DNA of 57,834 nucleotides from Polynucleobacter necessarius (GTDB lineage Bacteria > Pseudomonadota > Gammaproteobacteria > Burkholderiales > Burkholderiaceae): the NCBI RefSeq assembly GCF_900095215.1, contig NZ_LT606949.1, positions 920,250 through 978,083 of the forward strand, read 5' to 3'. Numbering within the stretch: the first letter of the stretch is position 1; each line of letters begins with the position of its first letter. The position numbers were made by a program, and so were the translations under genes. Below the pieces are notes generated by a model, which was not told where the DNA came from, searched no databases, and saw nothing but the letters and a program-made list of their open reading frames with translations. Of the stretch, positions 9,318 through 20,357 are shown in pieces.

Positions 9318-9920
9318 ATGCAAAAGCTTGTTCTCGCATCCAATAATGCCGGCAAGGTCAAAGAATTTCAGGCGCTCTTAGCTCCTTTAAATTTTCAAGT
9401 TGTTCCTCAGGGTGAGTTAGGGATACCTTCTGCGGAAGAGCCTCACTGCACCTTTGTTGAAAATGCCTTGGCCAAAGCGCGTCATGCTAGTGCGGCATCT
9501 GGGTTGCCGGCATTAGCCGATGATTCGGGAATTTGCGCACATGCTTTAAATGGCGCGCCTGGTGCTTTATCAGCTCGCTTTGCAGGTGAACCCGGCAATG
9601 ATGCAGCTAACAACCAAAAGCTCATTCAAGATTTAAATGGCAAGAGTGATCGGGGCGCACATTATGTTTGCGCACTGGTATTGGTCAATAGCACAGATGA
9701 TCCAGAGCCCTTAATAGTGCAAACCCGTTGGCATGGGACGATTGTGAATCAAGCGTCTGGCAGCAACGGCTTTGGCTATGATCCTTACTTCTTTTTGCCA
9801 GAGCAAAATTGCACCGCAGCCGAACTAGATCCCGCAACAAAGAACTTGATTAGTCATCGTGGTCAAGCTTTACGCGAACTCATTGCACAACTTCAAGCTC
9901 GTGCTTCATTCCAACCCTAA
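9318..9920 (+). CDS. rdgB: dITP/XTP pyrophosphatase
   Basis: Intact at 200 residues. It hydrolyses non-canonical purine triphosphates (dITP, XTP) to monophosphates, keeping them out of DNA. It opens MQKLVLASNNAGKVKEFQ, matching the family start SxNxxKxxE, with the catalytic ADDSGI segment and the substrate-binding motif GSNGFGYDP. It starts 8 bases after the rph end, and its last 20 bases overlap the likely GTG start of hemW. Confidence 0.93.
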   Translation: MQKLVLASNNAGKVKEFQALLAPLNFQVVPQGELGIPSAEEPHCTFVENALAKARHASAASGLPALADDSGICAHALNGAPGALSARFAGEPGNDAANNQKLIQDLNGKSDRGAHYVCALVLVNSTDDPEPLIVQTRWHGTIVNQASGSNGFGYDPYFFLPEQNCTAAELDPATKNLISHRGQALRELIAQLQARASFQP

Positions 9921-11082
9921 TAAAGTGAGCCTTGGCGCACTGCCACCGCTGGCTTTGTATATTCATTTCCCTTGGTGCGAAAAAAAATGCCCCTATTGTG
10001 ATTTCAATTCCCATCAAATCAAGGACGGAAAAGTAGGCTTTGATGAACAACGCTATATCAATGCACTCATTGCAGACTTGGAAACTGAGCTCCCCAATAT
10101 TTGGGGGCGTCAAGTACATAGTGTTTTTATTGGCGGCGGCACCCCAAGTTTGCTATCTGCAGAAGGCATGGATCAATTGCTTTGCGCTATCCGCGCCAGA
10201 GTCAATTTAGAGCCAGATGCAGAAATTACTATGGAAGCCAATCCAGGCTCAGTTGAGGCTGATAAGTTTGCTGGCTTTGCCAAGGCCGGGGTAAATCGGG
10301 TCTCATTAGGCATTCAAAGCTTCCAGGATGAGCAACTAAAAGCATTGGGTCGCATACACAATGGTGAAGCGGCAAAGCGCGCCGTGCAGATTGCGCTGGC
10401 ACACTTTAAATCCGTGAACTTAGATTTAATGTATGGCCTACCTAATCAGACTCTTGCCGCAGCGAAAGCCGATATAGAAACCGCCCTATCCTTCAAAACA
10501 CCCCATCTGTCTTTTTATAACCTGACTTTAGAACCCAATACCTACTTCGCCAGCTTTCCACCCAATTTACCCGGCGAAGATGAGATTGATGCGATCTATG
10601 AACACAATTTAGATTTACTCACCAAGACAGGCTATCAACGCTATGAAATTTCTGCGTATGCCCAGAAGAATCAAGAATGCAAACATAACTTGAACTATTG
10701 GCGCTTTGGCGATTACATCGGTATTGGCGCAGGAGCGCATGGCAAAGTTTCATACCAAGACCGAATCACGCGGCAAGTTCGAGAGCGCCAACCCGAAGCC
10801 TACATGACTGCGATGGAAACCAAAGGCAATTCACTGATTGAAAACCGTGAGATAGCAGCTAAAGATCTTCCTTTTGAATTTATGCTCAATACCCTAAGAC
10901 TGACCGATGGCGTTGATACCAACACCTTTAGCGAGCGCACTGGCTTGCCTTTAAGCGTCATTGGCAAAGGTCTGAAAGAAGCCAGCAACAAAGGGTTGTT
11001 AGACGACAATCCCAGTAGATTAAAAGCCACTGCAATGGGAATTCGCTATCTCAATAATTTACAAGAGCTATTTTTAGACTAA
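9901..11082 (+). CDS. hemW: Radical SAM heme chaperone HemW
   Basis: Intact, about 393 residues. The radical SAM motif CEKKCPYC (CX3CX2C) is followed by a fourth cysteine-bearing segment, the glycine-rich IGGGTPSLL and the family LYGLP/GIQSF segments, with a C-terminal HemW domain. HemW proteins bind heme and deliver it to target proteins; older annotations call them oxygen-independent coproporphyrinogen oxidase, but HemN-specific features are not evident. An open frame begins at 9859; I favour the GTG at 9901, overlapping the rdgB end, because it leaves only a short leader before ALYIHFPWCEKKC. Confidence 0.88.
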   Translation: MLHSNPNKVSLGALPPLALYIHFPWCEKKCPYCDFNSHQIKDGKVGFDEQRYINALIADLETELPNIWGRQVHSVFIGGGTPSLLSAEGMDQLLCAIRARVNLEPDAEITMEANPGSVEADKFAGFAKAGVNRVSLGIQSFQDEQLKALGRIHNGEAAKRAVQIALAHFKSVNLDLMYGLPNQTLAAAKADIETALSFKTPHLSFYNLTLEPNTYFASFPPNLPGEDEIDAIYEHNLDLLTKTGYQRYEISAYAQKNQECKHNLNYWRFGDYIGIGAGAHGKVSYQDRITRQVRERQPEAYMTAMETKGNSLIENREIAAKDLPFEFMLNTLRLTDGVDTNTFSERTGLPLSVIGKGLKEASNKGLLDDNPSRLKATAMGIRYLNNLQELFLD

Positions 11083-11098
11083 AGGTAACTTTTGATTG

Positions 11099-11893
11099 TT
11101 ATTTGCCAGTCAAAGCTGGAGGCTCACCATTTGAAAATGCAGTGACGCCATTTTTAAAATCAGCACTATCGTATGTTTCAGCAATTAAATCATCGCAATC
11201 AGGTAAATTGTTTTTAATTAACCGTGCCAATGCTAACTTGCTGGATTTTTGCGTAGTAGGCGCTAATTTACTGAGTCGCTCAGCGAGAATTTCAGCCTCG
11301 TTATCAACCTCTTCTTGTTCATGAATGGCAAACACATAACCGTGCTGGATTCACTCTTCAGCAGAAATCATTTCCGTCAACAAAAGCATCCGTTTGACGA
11401 TATTGATATTGAGATGATCCGCAAGCCAAGCTATCTTTCCAACCGACAAACAATTGCCTAAAGTTTTTGCTATAGGCAGACCAAATTTAGCGCCTGGTGT
11501 AGAAATCCGAAAATCACAGCAGCTAGCGATTGCTAGCCCCCCAACTGCCATACCATCAATCACAGCAATTGTTGGAATGGGTAAAGTAGCTAAAGGAGCT
11601 AAATAGACATCAATCCCCTGTTCATAGCGGATTCCATCCTGACCGTCGTGAAAACTCGCAAATTGCGCAATATCACTACGCGATACAAAAGACTTTCCTC
11701 CGACGCCACGCAGTATGGTGACGCGTACCCTCGGATCTTTAGCAATACTTTCGCATATCGTCTTTAAGCTCTGGTACATGTGGGCAGTCATCGCATTGCG
11801 CGCCGCCACATGATCAAAGTTAATATGGGCAATATTGCCGCGCACCTCTAACAAAACTTGCGCCACATTACCCACTTGACTCAATTTACTCAT
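11099..11893 (-). pseudogene. Enoyl-CoA hydratase/isomerase family protein, one nonsense codon
   Basis: The crotonase fold is clear: ARNAMTAHMYQSL, the oxyanion-hole region IAVIDGMAVGGLAIASCCDFRI, and FGLPIAKTLGNCLS. In the same frame, TGA at 11351-11353 interrupts AEE-stop-IQHGYVF, and the C-terminus continues to 11099 (DFKNGVTAFSNGEPPALTGK). The whole would be 264 residues, normal length. Loss of the C-terminal third normally prevents trimer packing and acyl binding. It is next to the Bug protein and opposite CaiB, suggesting an acyl-CoA catabolic group. Confidence 0.88.
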
Positions 11894-11917
11894 GCAGCGT
11901 TATTCAGCCTTGATATT

Positions 11918-12889
11918 TCAACTCTTCACGAGGCGCTGATATTTAGCCAACTCGCCAGCCAAGAACAAACTAAATGCAGCAGGCGTTGCGGAACCTTCAG
12001 GTTGCAAACCTTGCGCATCGAGCGTTTTCTTAATTGGTGGATCAGCTATAGCAGCCTTTACCGCCTGATCAATCTTATTTACTACGGCTGGATCCATGCC
12101 TGTGGGACCCATGACGGAGTACCAATTCGTAACATCAAAGCCAGTAATGCCAACTTCGTTAAAAGTAGGCACATTCGGAAGAATAGACAAACGTTTTGGC
12201 GTTGAAATGGCCAGGGCTTTCAGGCTACCATCTTTAATCTGCTGCAAATTGGGAGGCAGGGTGTCAAAGTTCATCGTAATTTGCCCGCCAAGTAAATCGA
12301 TAATGGCTTGACCGCTACCTTTGTAAGGGACGTGATTGAGTTGAATGCGAGCAATCTTGGCAAATAAGACTCCTGCCAAATGTTGTGTGCTGCTGATGCC
12401 TGAAGATCCATAGGTCATCTGACCAGGATTCGCCTTAGCAATGGATATAAGCTGCGAAACCGAGTTCACAGGTAATTAGGCTTTCACAACCAATACATTT
12501 GGAACATACCCAAGGTAAGTAATTGGAGTGAAATCGGTTGCGGGATTATAGGGAACATTTGTTAGCACATACGGCGCAATCGCATTCGAGTTGGAATGTC
12601 CCACGAATAAAGTATAATTATCTGGCGTGGCTTTAGCGATTTGATCGGCCGCTATCGTACCAGCCGCACCAGATTTGTTTTCAACAATCACGCTCTGACC
12701 AAGAATCTCACCCATCTTTGGCGCAATCGCAAGAGCAACAATATCAGTACCGCCGCCTGGCGCAAAACCAACGATCAATCGAATTGGTTTTGCGGGATAG
12801 ACTTGCGGACCTACTGCAAAAAATGAACTTGTGGCCAGCGTAATTGCTAGCAAGCCACGCATAGCCCACCGAGGTGTTTTAACCAACAT
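11918..12889 (-). pseudogene. Bug/TctC-family substrate-binding protein, one nonsense codon
   Basis: A signal peptide is followed by the mature-start motif YPAKPIRLIVGFAPGGGTDI, typical of Bug proteins. The frame is continuous except for TAA at 12476-12478 between VLVVKA and LPVNSVSQLI. The second half has the usual PYKGSGQAIIDLLGGQI and the C-terminal helices. Restored length is about 323 residues, standard for the family. With a single stop, it may be a recent loss. Its ligand cannot be told from sequence. Confidence 0.9.
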
Positions 12890-12998
12890 AAAGTCTCCAA
12901 CAATATGTTTTTATTGTGTTTGATACTATTAGAGGGTAATTCTAAACATATAAAAACAATTGAGACAATGACGAAAACATCTATAAAAAAATGGCTCT

Positions 12999-14221
12999 TT
13001 GAGTGATGCCAGCACGCAACCCTCTAAGCCACTACCCCTATTGGGAGTCCGTGTTCTTGACGTAAGTCAAGTGATGGCTGGACCCTATTGCTGCATGTTA
13101 TTAGCCGACTTAGGTGCGGACGTCATCAAGATTGAGCAGCCTAGCACTGGTGACCAGACACGAGGCGCCATCGGATTCAAAATGAAGGGTTTAGTAGCAT
13201 GGGCTTTCTAAACATGAATCGCAACAAACGCAGTCTGACCTTAAACCTCAAAACTGAGGCAGGCAAAAAAGTATTTTTTGAGCTCGTTAAAACAGCGGAT
13301 ATCTTGGTTGAAAATTATCGCCCCGGTGCAATGAAAAAACTCGGCATTGATTATGCCTTCTTGCAAGCAATCAATCCCGGCTTAGTCTATGCCAGCATCT
13401 CGGGCTTTGGTCAAACGGGTCCTTGGGCAGATCGCCCAGGCTTTGATTTACTGGCGCAAGCAATGTTCGGCGTCATGAGTGTCACCGGCCATCCAGATGG
13501 ACCCCCTGTTAAAGCGGGCGTACCAGTTGCCGATATTGGTTGTGCACTATTCGTGGTCTACGGAATTTTATCGACCTACATCGGCAAGACTAAAACTGGT
13601 GAAGGCCAATTTATTGATGCCTCACTCTTTGATTCCGCGCTGGCGTTTTCAATCTGGGATACTGCTCAATACTGGGGTACCGGTGTCGAGCCTTATAAGC
13701 TCGGCACAGCAAATCATATGAGTGCGCCCTATCAAGCCATGAAAGCATCTGATGGATATTTTGTGATGGGTGTCACGAATCAAAAATTATGGAAATTACT
13801 TTGCGACAAAATTGATCGCCCAGAATTATTTGAAGATGCCCGCTTTAAAACCAACCCCTTGCGTTTGGCCAATCGCCTAGCACTTGCTGCGGAATTGGAA
13901 AAATCCTTCGTCAATAAAACCAGTGAGGAATGGGTTGATGTCTTACTGGCTGCCGGCATTCCAGCAGGTCCAATCAATACATACCCACAAGCATTTGATA
14001 GCGAACACGGACGTCATCGTAAGATGCGCATGGAAATCGATCATCCTATTGAAGGCACAGTGCCCAATATTGGCTTTGCCGTCAAGGTGAATGGCATCCC
14101 TCAAGAGGTATACCGCCATCCCCCTTTGCGGGGCGAACATACCGGTGAGCTTTTGGCTGAACTTAAGATCACAGGCGAAGAACTCAAATCACTGGAATCC
14201 GGCGGCGCTTTTACCCCATAA
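12999..14221 (+). pseudogene. CaiB/BaiF-family CoA-transferase, frameshifted
   Basis: The first 70 codons (TTG start at 12999) give [32 protein letters not shown], the N-terminal class III CoA-transferase motif. At about 13195 the frame shifts, and from ATG 13199 the match continues ([17 protein letters not shown] to the end, with GQTGPWADRPGFDLLAQA). The catalytic aspartate segment FIDASLFDSAL is in the second piece. Together about 405 residues. These enzymes move CoA between carboxylic acids. The gene diverges from the broken Bug protein and enoyl-CoA hydratase. Confidence 0.87.
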
Positions 14222-14261
14222 AACACACTGCCCCCAGCTAAACGAAAGTAAAGCGGGCATT

Positions 14262-14291
14262 AAAAAAGGGCTCACAGAGCCCTTTTTATTT
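14262..14291. terminator. Bidirectional hairpin terminator between caiB-like and sulfatase genes
   Basis: AAAAAAGGGCTC and GAGCCCTTTTTATTTT form a 6-bp GC-rich stem with loop ACA at 14268-14282, with an A tract on one side and a T tract on the other. It sits between convergent genes and could end transcription from both. Confidence 0.75.
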
Positions 14292-14317
14292 TCTGACCAC
14301 CACTCACACTACTCAGC

Positions 14318-16411
14318 TTATTTGCCGGCCGTAATGGCCATCTCTTGCACCGCAAACGGATCCTGTGCTGGGTGCGCAGCCGGTTTTGGCGCTGCCTTTG
14401 ACTTAGTGCCCGGCATGAGTTCAAAGTTGGGTACAAACACAGTCAAAGATCACCATCAAACTTCACCTTGCCTTCCGCTAACAATTTGTCAAAAGTCGTT
14501 TGGCCACCCATCACTTGTTCAAGATCACTGCGATTTAAAGTGACTGTTAGATTTGGATTTTTAGCTTGCTGGCCTTTTAATGTTCGCTCAAGCAGCATTA
14601 CTCATTTCAACCACAAACTTTTCACCGTTATCTGGTGTGGATAGATTAAGCACAAAGTTCATACCAGCAGCTTTCTTGCTATCCATACTAATAGCCAAAG
14701 CATTGAGCCAAAGCGCTGTGGTCATCCCTTTAATCATGTCGGGACCATTTGATTTTGGTGAAGCGCCTGTTGTCATACCATGACCTAGTTCATATGCAGC
14801 ACCCAGAAAGCTATTACGCATACTTGGGCTTTCTTTTTGATAGCCAATTTGCTCAAAAATATCCGCCAGCAAATCTTTAGCATCCGTATTGTTTGGCTGC
14901 GCATAAACCAATTTATTGACGATCTCCATGGCTTCTCGATACTTACCTTGCTTATATAGCTCTTTATCCTTGGCCAAAATCTTGGCAGAGCCACCCATCA
15001 TCTCAACATATAAAGGGGCAGAATCTTTGGGCGAAAGAGGTGCAAGGGTTGCTGGGTTGGCATCCCAGTAACCGAGATAGCGATTAATCACGGCACGGCT
15101 GTTGTGCTCTTCAGATCCATGATAGCTATGCCGCCCATTGCTTTTTCAAGCTCTCAGGCTGCTTATAGACATTCTGGCTTTCGTTAATCGCGACGCCATT
15201 ATGTACCAAGCGAAGCACTTCGTTATGCAAGTGCGCATAGCTATCGCGCTGCGTACGCATCACTTCTTGAATACGCTCATTACCCCAACGCGGCCATGTT
15301 GCGAAGCAAACATCACTTCACTCTCATTGCCATAGCGATATAGCGCATTGTTAATATTTTTGGACCATGCCAGGGAATCGCGCAACAAAGCACCGCGCAA
15401 GGTATAGATGTTGTGAATGGTGCCAGTAATATTTTCCGCAGCCCAAAAGGCCTTGAATTGGGGGAAGTAGGCGTTCATTTCCGCAGGGGCTTCTGTACCG
15501 GGCGTGTTTTGGAACTCCATTTCGACGCCATCGACCGTCATCTTTTCATAAGGTTGGTTGATATAGACATTGGGCTCAATTAAACCCAATTTACCAGCGG
15601 CGGTATTTTTACCAATCGATTGATCTACGTGCCCAAATGGACTACGAGGCAACAAGACTCCGTACCGGAAGTACATTCTGCGAGTCATGGCATTACCTGA
15701 ATAAACGTTTTCAGCAATCGCATGATCCATAAAGCCTGCTGGAGCAATCATTTTTCCATTGCCGCTCTTGACATCCGCTTCATCGACGACACCACGTACA
15801 CCGCCAAAGTGATCTCCGTGCGAATGTGAGTACACGACGGCTACCACCGGACGTTTACCGAGTTTTTCATTTGCCAGCTCGAGGGCTGCGCGCGCTGTCT
15901 CCTGAGCAGTCAACGGATCAAAAACAATCCAACCACTATTGGTTTTAATAAAACTGATATTCGCCATATCAAAGCCCCGAACCTGATAGATCTTGCCTGG
16001 TACAACTTCATATAGGCCGTATCCCATATTCAAAAGCGCCTGGCGCTGCAAAGAAGGATGTATGCTATCAAAATCCTTGCCCTGCAAGAGAAATTCATAG
16101 CTACCCATATCCCATGCCACATTACCAGCATCAGCCATGATGGCCTTATATGGAGGCGCAGCTATACAACCTTTTTTTGATTCCTCAAAATCACGCTTAT
16201 CCTCAAACGGCAGTGTTTTACGCAAACCGTTTTGTAACTCCACGGTATAACCAGAGGGCATCTTGCCTTTAGAATTAAAATGCTTGCCTTGCATTGCGCC
16301 GGGATCGGCAACTACTCCTCCTCCACCAGCCGCTAAAGCCAGTCCAGAACTAATAAACGATGCCGCAAGTGCGATTTGAGTGAGTTTGATTTTCACATTC
16401 TTCTTTTCCAT
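14318..16411 (-). pseudogene. Alkyl sulfatase (SdsA1/YjcS family, metallo-beta-lactamase fold), several frameshifts
   Basis: Signal peptide (LTQIALAASFISSGLALA) then the metallo-beta-lactamase domain with zinc motif YSHSHGDHFGG and later EAPAEMNAYFP and FWAAENITGTIHN, as in secreted SDS-type alkyl sulfatases. The frame is lost near 15300 (expected WPRWGNERIQEV appears in another frame), regained near 15130 (SYHGSEEHNSRAV), lost again near 14588 (LKGQQAKNPNLTV) and shifted again near 14450 (LTVFVPNFELMPG), ending in the C-terminal SCP2-like domain at 14318. Restored length is about 697 residues, near the family norm. At least four indels make this an old loss. Confidence 0.9.
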
Positions 16412-16504
16412 ATGAGATGAATATCGTACAAATGCCAAATATCAAATGATATGACGTGCCCCGATCAAGGCAATTAGCCGAAGAGCTAATAAAAATCCAC
16501 TTAC

Positions 16505-17955
16505 CTACAATGAGGCTATTGAATGAATAGGTAATCGCATCACAAACTTTGCGCCACCGCCAGAGTTTGCCTCATGCCAAATAGCACCTCCGTGACGAGT
16601 CACTATATGCTTTCATAATCACAACCCCAGACCCATACCAGCGCCTTTACTAGTTGACAAGAGATCAAATAACTTGGATTGAGAATTTAGAGGAATACCA
16701 TCGCCATTGTCGGCAATACTCAATTCAATGTCCTGGCCTGCAAATCCCCAAGAAAGAAAACATTATTTTGTTCGTTTGCTGCGAATCAGCCAAAGCTTGA
16801 ATTGCATTGTTGATCAAGTTAAGAATTACCTGCTGTATCTCACCCCGATTGGTATTGAAATACAAATTAGATTCTATGTTTTTCTTTACCGTAATGTTTT
16901 TAGAGAGAATTTCAGGGTTAGCAATATTAAACACTGACTGAACCAACTCACCCACATTAATTCTGGAGGTTGGAATTTTGTCATCCATAAAGATAGAGCG
17001 CAGCGAACCAATGATATTGGCGGCCCGTTGGTTATCTACCAACAAGGTATCCAATACTTCTTTTTGCGTAGCGGCATTTAATTGCCCATCCTCCAGCTTT
17101 TTTGTAAAAACTGAATGTTCAGACTTGAGGCTCCCAAAGGTTGATTGAGCTCATGGGCAATGGATGCTGATAATGCTCCCGTAGCAGCAGTTTTGTTAGC
17201 CTGCAATAATGAGGAAATCAGTTGCTCGCGCTCTTTTAAAGGGCTGCGAATTTCCTTGTTTTCCCCTTCAGATCCCATATTGGCTACGGTAATTTGCTCA
17301 GTCCAATATCCACTAATTGCTATATACGATAAGGTTGTCATCACCATCTTGGTGACTGTAAAGAGAATCAAAATTTGCGGTATCTGCTCAACCTGCCTAA
17401 TGATTCGCGAGGAGGATATTAAAACACCCAGGCGCCCGAGGGCAAACAGTCATTCCGCCGCGCTCGCATACTGTAGATACGCAATCTGACTGGACGATTC
17501 CCGTCTTCGGGTTTGCCGTATTTCAATGCTTTGCAAAAAATAAAATCCGCTAGCCAAAACACACATAAAGGCGGTGCGGATCTCAAAATTACTTACATTC
17601 CTCAAGAATTCAAACACGAGCAAAAATACGAATACAGAAATCGCGAATCCAATTTTGCAAGCCTGCGGGATGGGCCGATTTAAAGACAAACAAAACAGCG
17701 CTTGCAATACTGCCGCCACATAAAATAGGGCATCATCGATGGTGAAATTAAATTCAGGCTTAGCAATATCATCTATAACAACAATGCCACCCCCAAAGAT
17801 AAGCAATGTCAAAATATACTTGTCAGCAATGAGCTCATCCAGTACGGTCTCGGTTTTACAGTATTTTGTGATCTGCAGGAGTAATAAACACCGAAGAACA
17901 AGCGCATCTGAATAATGGCCAGAATGAAAAAATAGAGGGCTATCAACAATTTCAT
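16505..17955 (-). pseudogene. Membrane sensor histidine kinase, many lesions
   Basis: From MKLLIALYFFILAIIQ (start 17955) a multi-helix membrane region is followed by an H box (ASIAHELNQPLGA), N box (VILNLINNAIQAL), a G1 box (IADNGDGIP) and a C-terminal RHGGAIWHEANSGGGAKF ending at 16505. Frames change near 17885, 17095 and 16730, and in-frame or near-frame stops occur at 17450-17452 and about 16618. The catalytic core would be a HisKA plus HATPase kinase. No response regulator gene is next to it. Its signal is unknown. Confidence 0.85.
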
Positions 17956-18096
17956 AGTGATATCGTACAATGGGCTAATAATAGGTAGTCGCTAAACGTT
18001 ATCCCATTATGTATTAGCCCTAGGGCCACTGCTCCAGTCTTCATCTTAAAATATTACGCAGCCTTTCAATTCTCAGAATCAATTAAGCCATTTAAG

Positions 18097-19048
18097 ATGA
18101 AGCTCCATCTGCGATACCCACTGTATTTATGCTGCATTTTGGTTTTTCTAGGTAGCAATTGTGCACAGGCTCAATCCGCCTTATATAACGTCGCCAATAA
18201 TTACCTCAAGAAACGAGCCGATGCCTTCATGACAATCACTGGCCACTCCCTTACGCCAGACGTCACAACGGGATCTTTATCGATTCGCAATAATGATGGT
18301 GATAACTCAGCTTTACAGATGCTTGCATTAGGGGGTGGCGATCGGATTTGCGCCAAGTTCCCACTGTATCTCGAAGGAACACTAGCAGTGAACCGATCCA
18401 ACCCCACTTTTACCGATGGCATCGCTGGTAGCTCTGTCACGGTCCAGGTGCATTGGAACAGCATCACGGGCACCGGTGGGATTGGCCGGGATTTTCCAAT
18501 TACGGATGAATGACGTTTCAGACCGATCGCCAATGTCATGCTTGGGAATTGAGATAGCGATCTTTCCATTGCTTCCAGGGTGATTCAAAATCGCACTGGA
18601 GTAGACATGCAATTTTTAAATGGCGGACGTATGAACTCATGCGGCCTGGGTGGATCTGTCATGCTCGATTACGAGCATTACAAACCAGATCAAGAAATAT
18701 ATGTGGAATTACGCTACCAAGATTCCCGTGCAAACATTTGACTCATCGACCGCCGTTAAGGGCTCTGCTGGTTCTCAAAGCATCGCTTTGTGGGCTCGCA
18801 GTCGCATCCCCACTCCGATCATCCTATTAGATAGACCATTACGAGCCATCTTTGAATTAGCTCATACAGAATTCTTGGGCAATTTGCGCGGTGCCCTAGG
18901 TTTTGATTCCCTATCCTCAGTCGGTACCGGTATTGCATTAGATCGCAGCGCCTCAGACCCGATCTTCTCGAGAATTAGGGTCGTATTTAGATACCAATTT
19001 TGTCAAAATGTGCATGGCACATCCATAGGCTTAGCGGCCAGTTTTTAG
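18097..19048 (+). pseudogene. Secreted or outer-membrane protein, frameshifted
   Basis: The first 138 codons have a clear signal peptide (YLCCILVFLGSNCAQA-Q) followed by a Gly/Ser/Thr-rich protein with alternating hydrophobic residues. The frame ends at 18513 in a shifted stretch; other frames continue with GVDMQFLNGGRMNSCGLG and DYEHYKPDQEIYVELRY, then LLDRPLRAIFELAHTEFLG, ending GLAASF and a stop at 19046-19048. A terminal Phe and the beta-rich pattern suggest an outer-membrane barrel, but I do not recognise the family. At least two or three frameshifts are needed to read it through. Confidence 0.55.
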
Positions 19049-19067
19049 CATCGCAAAGGAAAGCAAA

Positions 19068-19092
19068 AAAATAGGCCAAAGGCCTCTTTTTA
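19068..19092. terminator. Hairpin terminator next to tRNA-Ser(UGA)
   Basis: AGGCC AAA GGCCT (19073-19085) is flanked by an A-rich run on the left and CTTTTTATATT on the right, so it can serve the tRNA on the minus strand and the gene ending at 19048 on the plus strand. Confidence 0.65.
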
Positions 19093-19096
19093 TATT

Positions 19097-19186
19097 TGGC
19101 GGAGGAGGTGAGATTCGAACTCACGGAGGACTTTCATTCTCGCCAGTTTTCAAGACTGGTGCATTCAACCGCTCTGCCACTCCTCC
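19097..19186 (-). tRNA. tRNA-Ser (anticodon UGA), CCA encoded
   Basis: The minus strand folds as a 90-base class II tRNA: acceptor GGAGGAG/CTCCTCC fully paired, anticodon stem CCAGT/ACTGG with loop CTTGAAA (anticodon TGA), a long variable arm and T arm GTGAG-TTCGAAT-CTCAC. CCA is encoded at 19097-19099. A spurious open frame reads through it on the plus strand. Confidence 0.95.
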
Positions 19187-19220
19187 AAGTACTTGAATCA
19201 GCTTCGATTCAAGCCCTAGA

Positions 19221-20233
19221 TTATAAAGAACTTTTGATTTGCCAGTCTAAATGCTTGGCAATGGCTAGGCTGGAGGTCAATCCTGGAGACTCAAAGCCAT
19301 ATAAATTAAAGAGTCCTTCAAAGCCATGGTCCTTGGGCGTATTGAAGCAAAAGTCGCCCGCAGGCGCATTGGTCGGGACTATTTTGGCTCTTACGCCTGA
19401 ATAATCAGGTTGTAACGCACCATCTTTTAGGCCTGGCCAGTAAGGTCTTACAGCCTCATAAAAGCCTTCCCCCCGCTTTGGATTGACTGTGTAATCAATT
19501 TGGTTTTCTTCATTGATTTCCAACCATTCCACATCAGGACCAAATTTTGCTTGCCCACCCATATCCAGCGTGAGATGAACGCCGAGGCCACCAGGTTCTG
19601 GAATGGGATAAATCAAATGCTGAAATGGCGATTTCCCTGAAAGAGAAAAATAATTTCCTTTAGCAAAATACGCTTTAGGAATTTGCTCTTGAGAAAGCCC
19701 CCTCAATCTTTTGCGCTACTGCCGGCGCACTCATGCCAGCGCAATTAATGAGAAGTTTCGTTTGAATCTTCATACCGTCAGCGCCACCGATCTCCAACTC
19801 AAATCCGTCCTGTGCATTGACGCCTAGTGGCTTAGCGCTGATGAGTGTTGACTGATAAGCAATCATTCCCCCAGCATCCTAATTTCGGGAACGCCATTGT
19901 TTTGCGTTTTATAAAGAAAATAGCGCTTAAATCATCTCATTGGGTTTCATCGCTTGCGACGATGAGTTTGCCGTAACGCGCTGTTGATACCCGATAATCG
20001 CGACAGTATTCATATAAGAGGCGATTGCCCTCAACACAAAGCTGGGCTTTTAAAGAATCCTTTGGGTAATAGATGCCAGCATGAATGACATCACTGTTTC
20101 TGGCGCTACTAATCGTGCCAAAAGCACTCTCGCGCTCGAGCAAAATGGTTTCCCTGCCTTGCAAGGCCATCTCTCGCGCCACAGCCAAACCCACAACTCC
20201 CGCGCCGATAACAACGCAATCGACCTGCTCCAT
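19221..20233 (-). pseudogene. FAD-dependent oxidoreductase (L-2-hydroxyglutarate oxidase-like), nonsense, deletion, frameshift
   Basis: The N-terminus (20233) has a Rossmann FAD motif [17 protein letters not shown] and [16 protein letters not shown], typical of the LhgO/YgaF group that oxidises L-2-hydroxy acids. TGA at 19937-19939 follows ASDETQ. The sequence then jumps from an EIRMLG-like segment to MIAYQST, missing roughly 40-45 residues usually found there. A frameshift near 19690 precedes [18 protein letters not shown], and the C-terminus is otherwise normal ([20 protein letters not shown]). The remaining frame lengths sum to well under the usual 365-400 residues. Confidence 0.82.
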
Positions 20234-20357
20234 CTATTTGTCTCGTCTCATCTAGAAATTCTCTTTTTAATTGATCGATACATACTGAAATATACCGAAA
20301 TCCTAACATTTTCAGTGTTTTAGAGGGGTTTTGCGGGGATCTTGATAAAATCTAGCA

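Noticed and set aside
19096..19404. Plus-strand open frame of about 100 codons
   Set aside because: It is the reverse of tRNA-Ser(UGA) followed by antisense of the FAD oxidase end; no family pattern.
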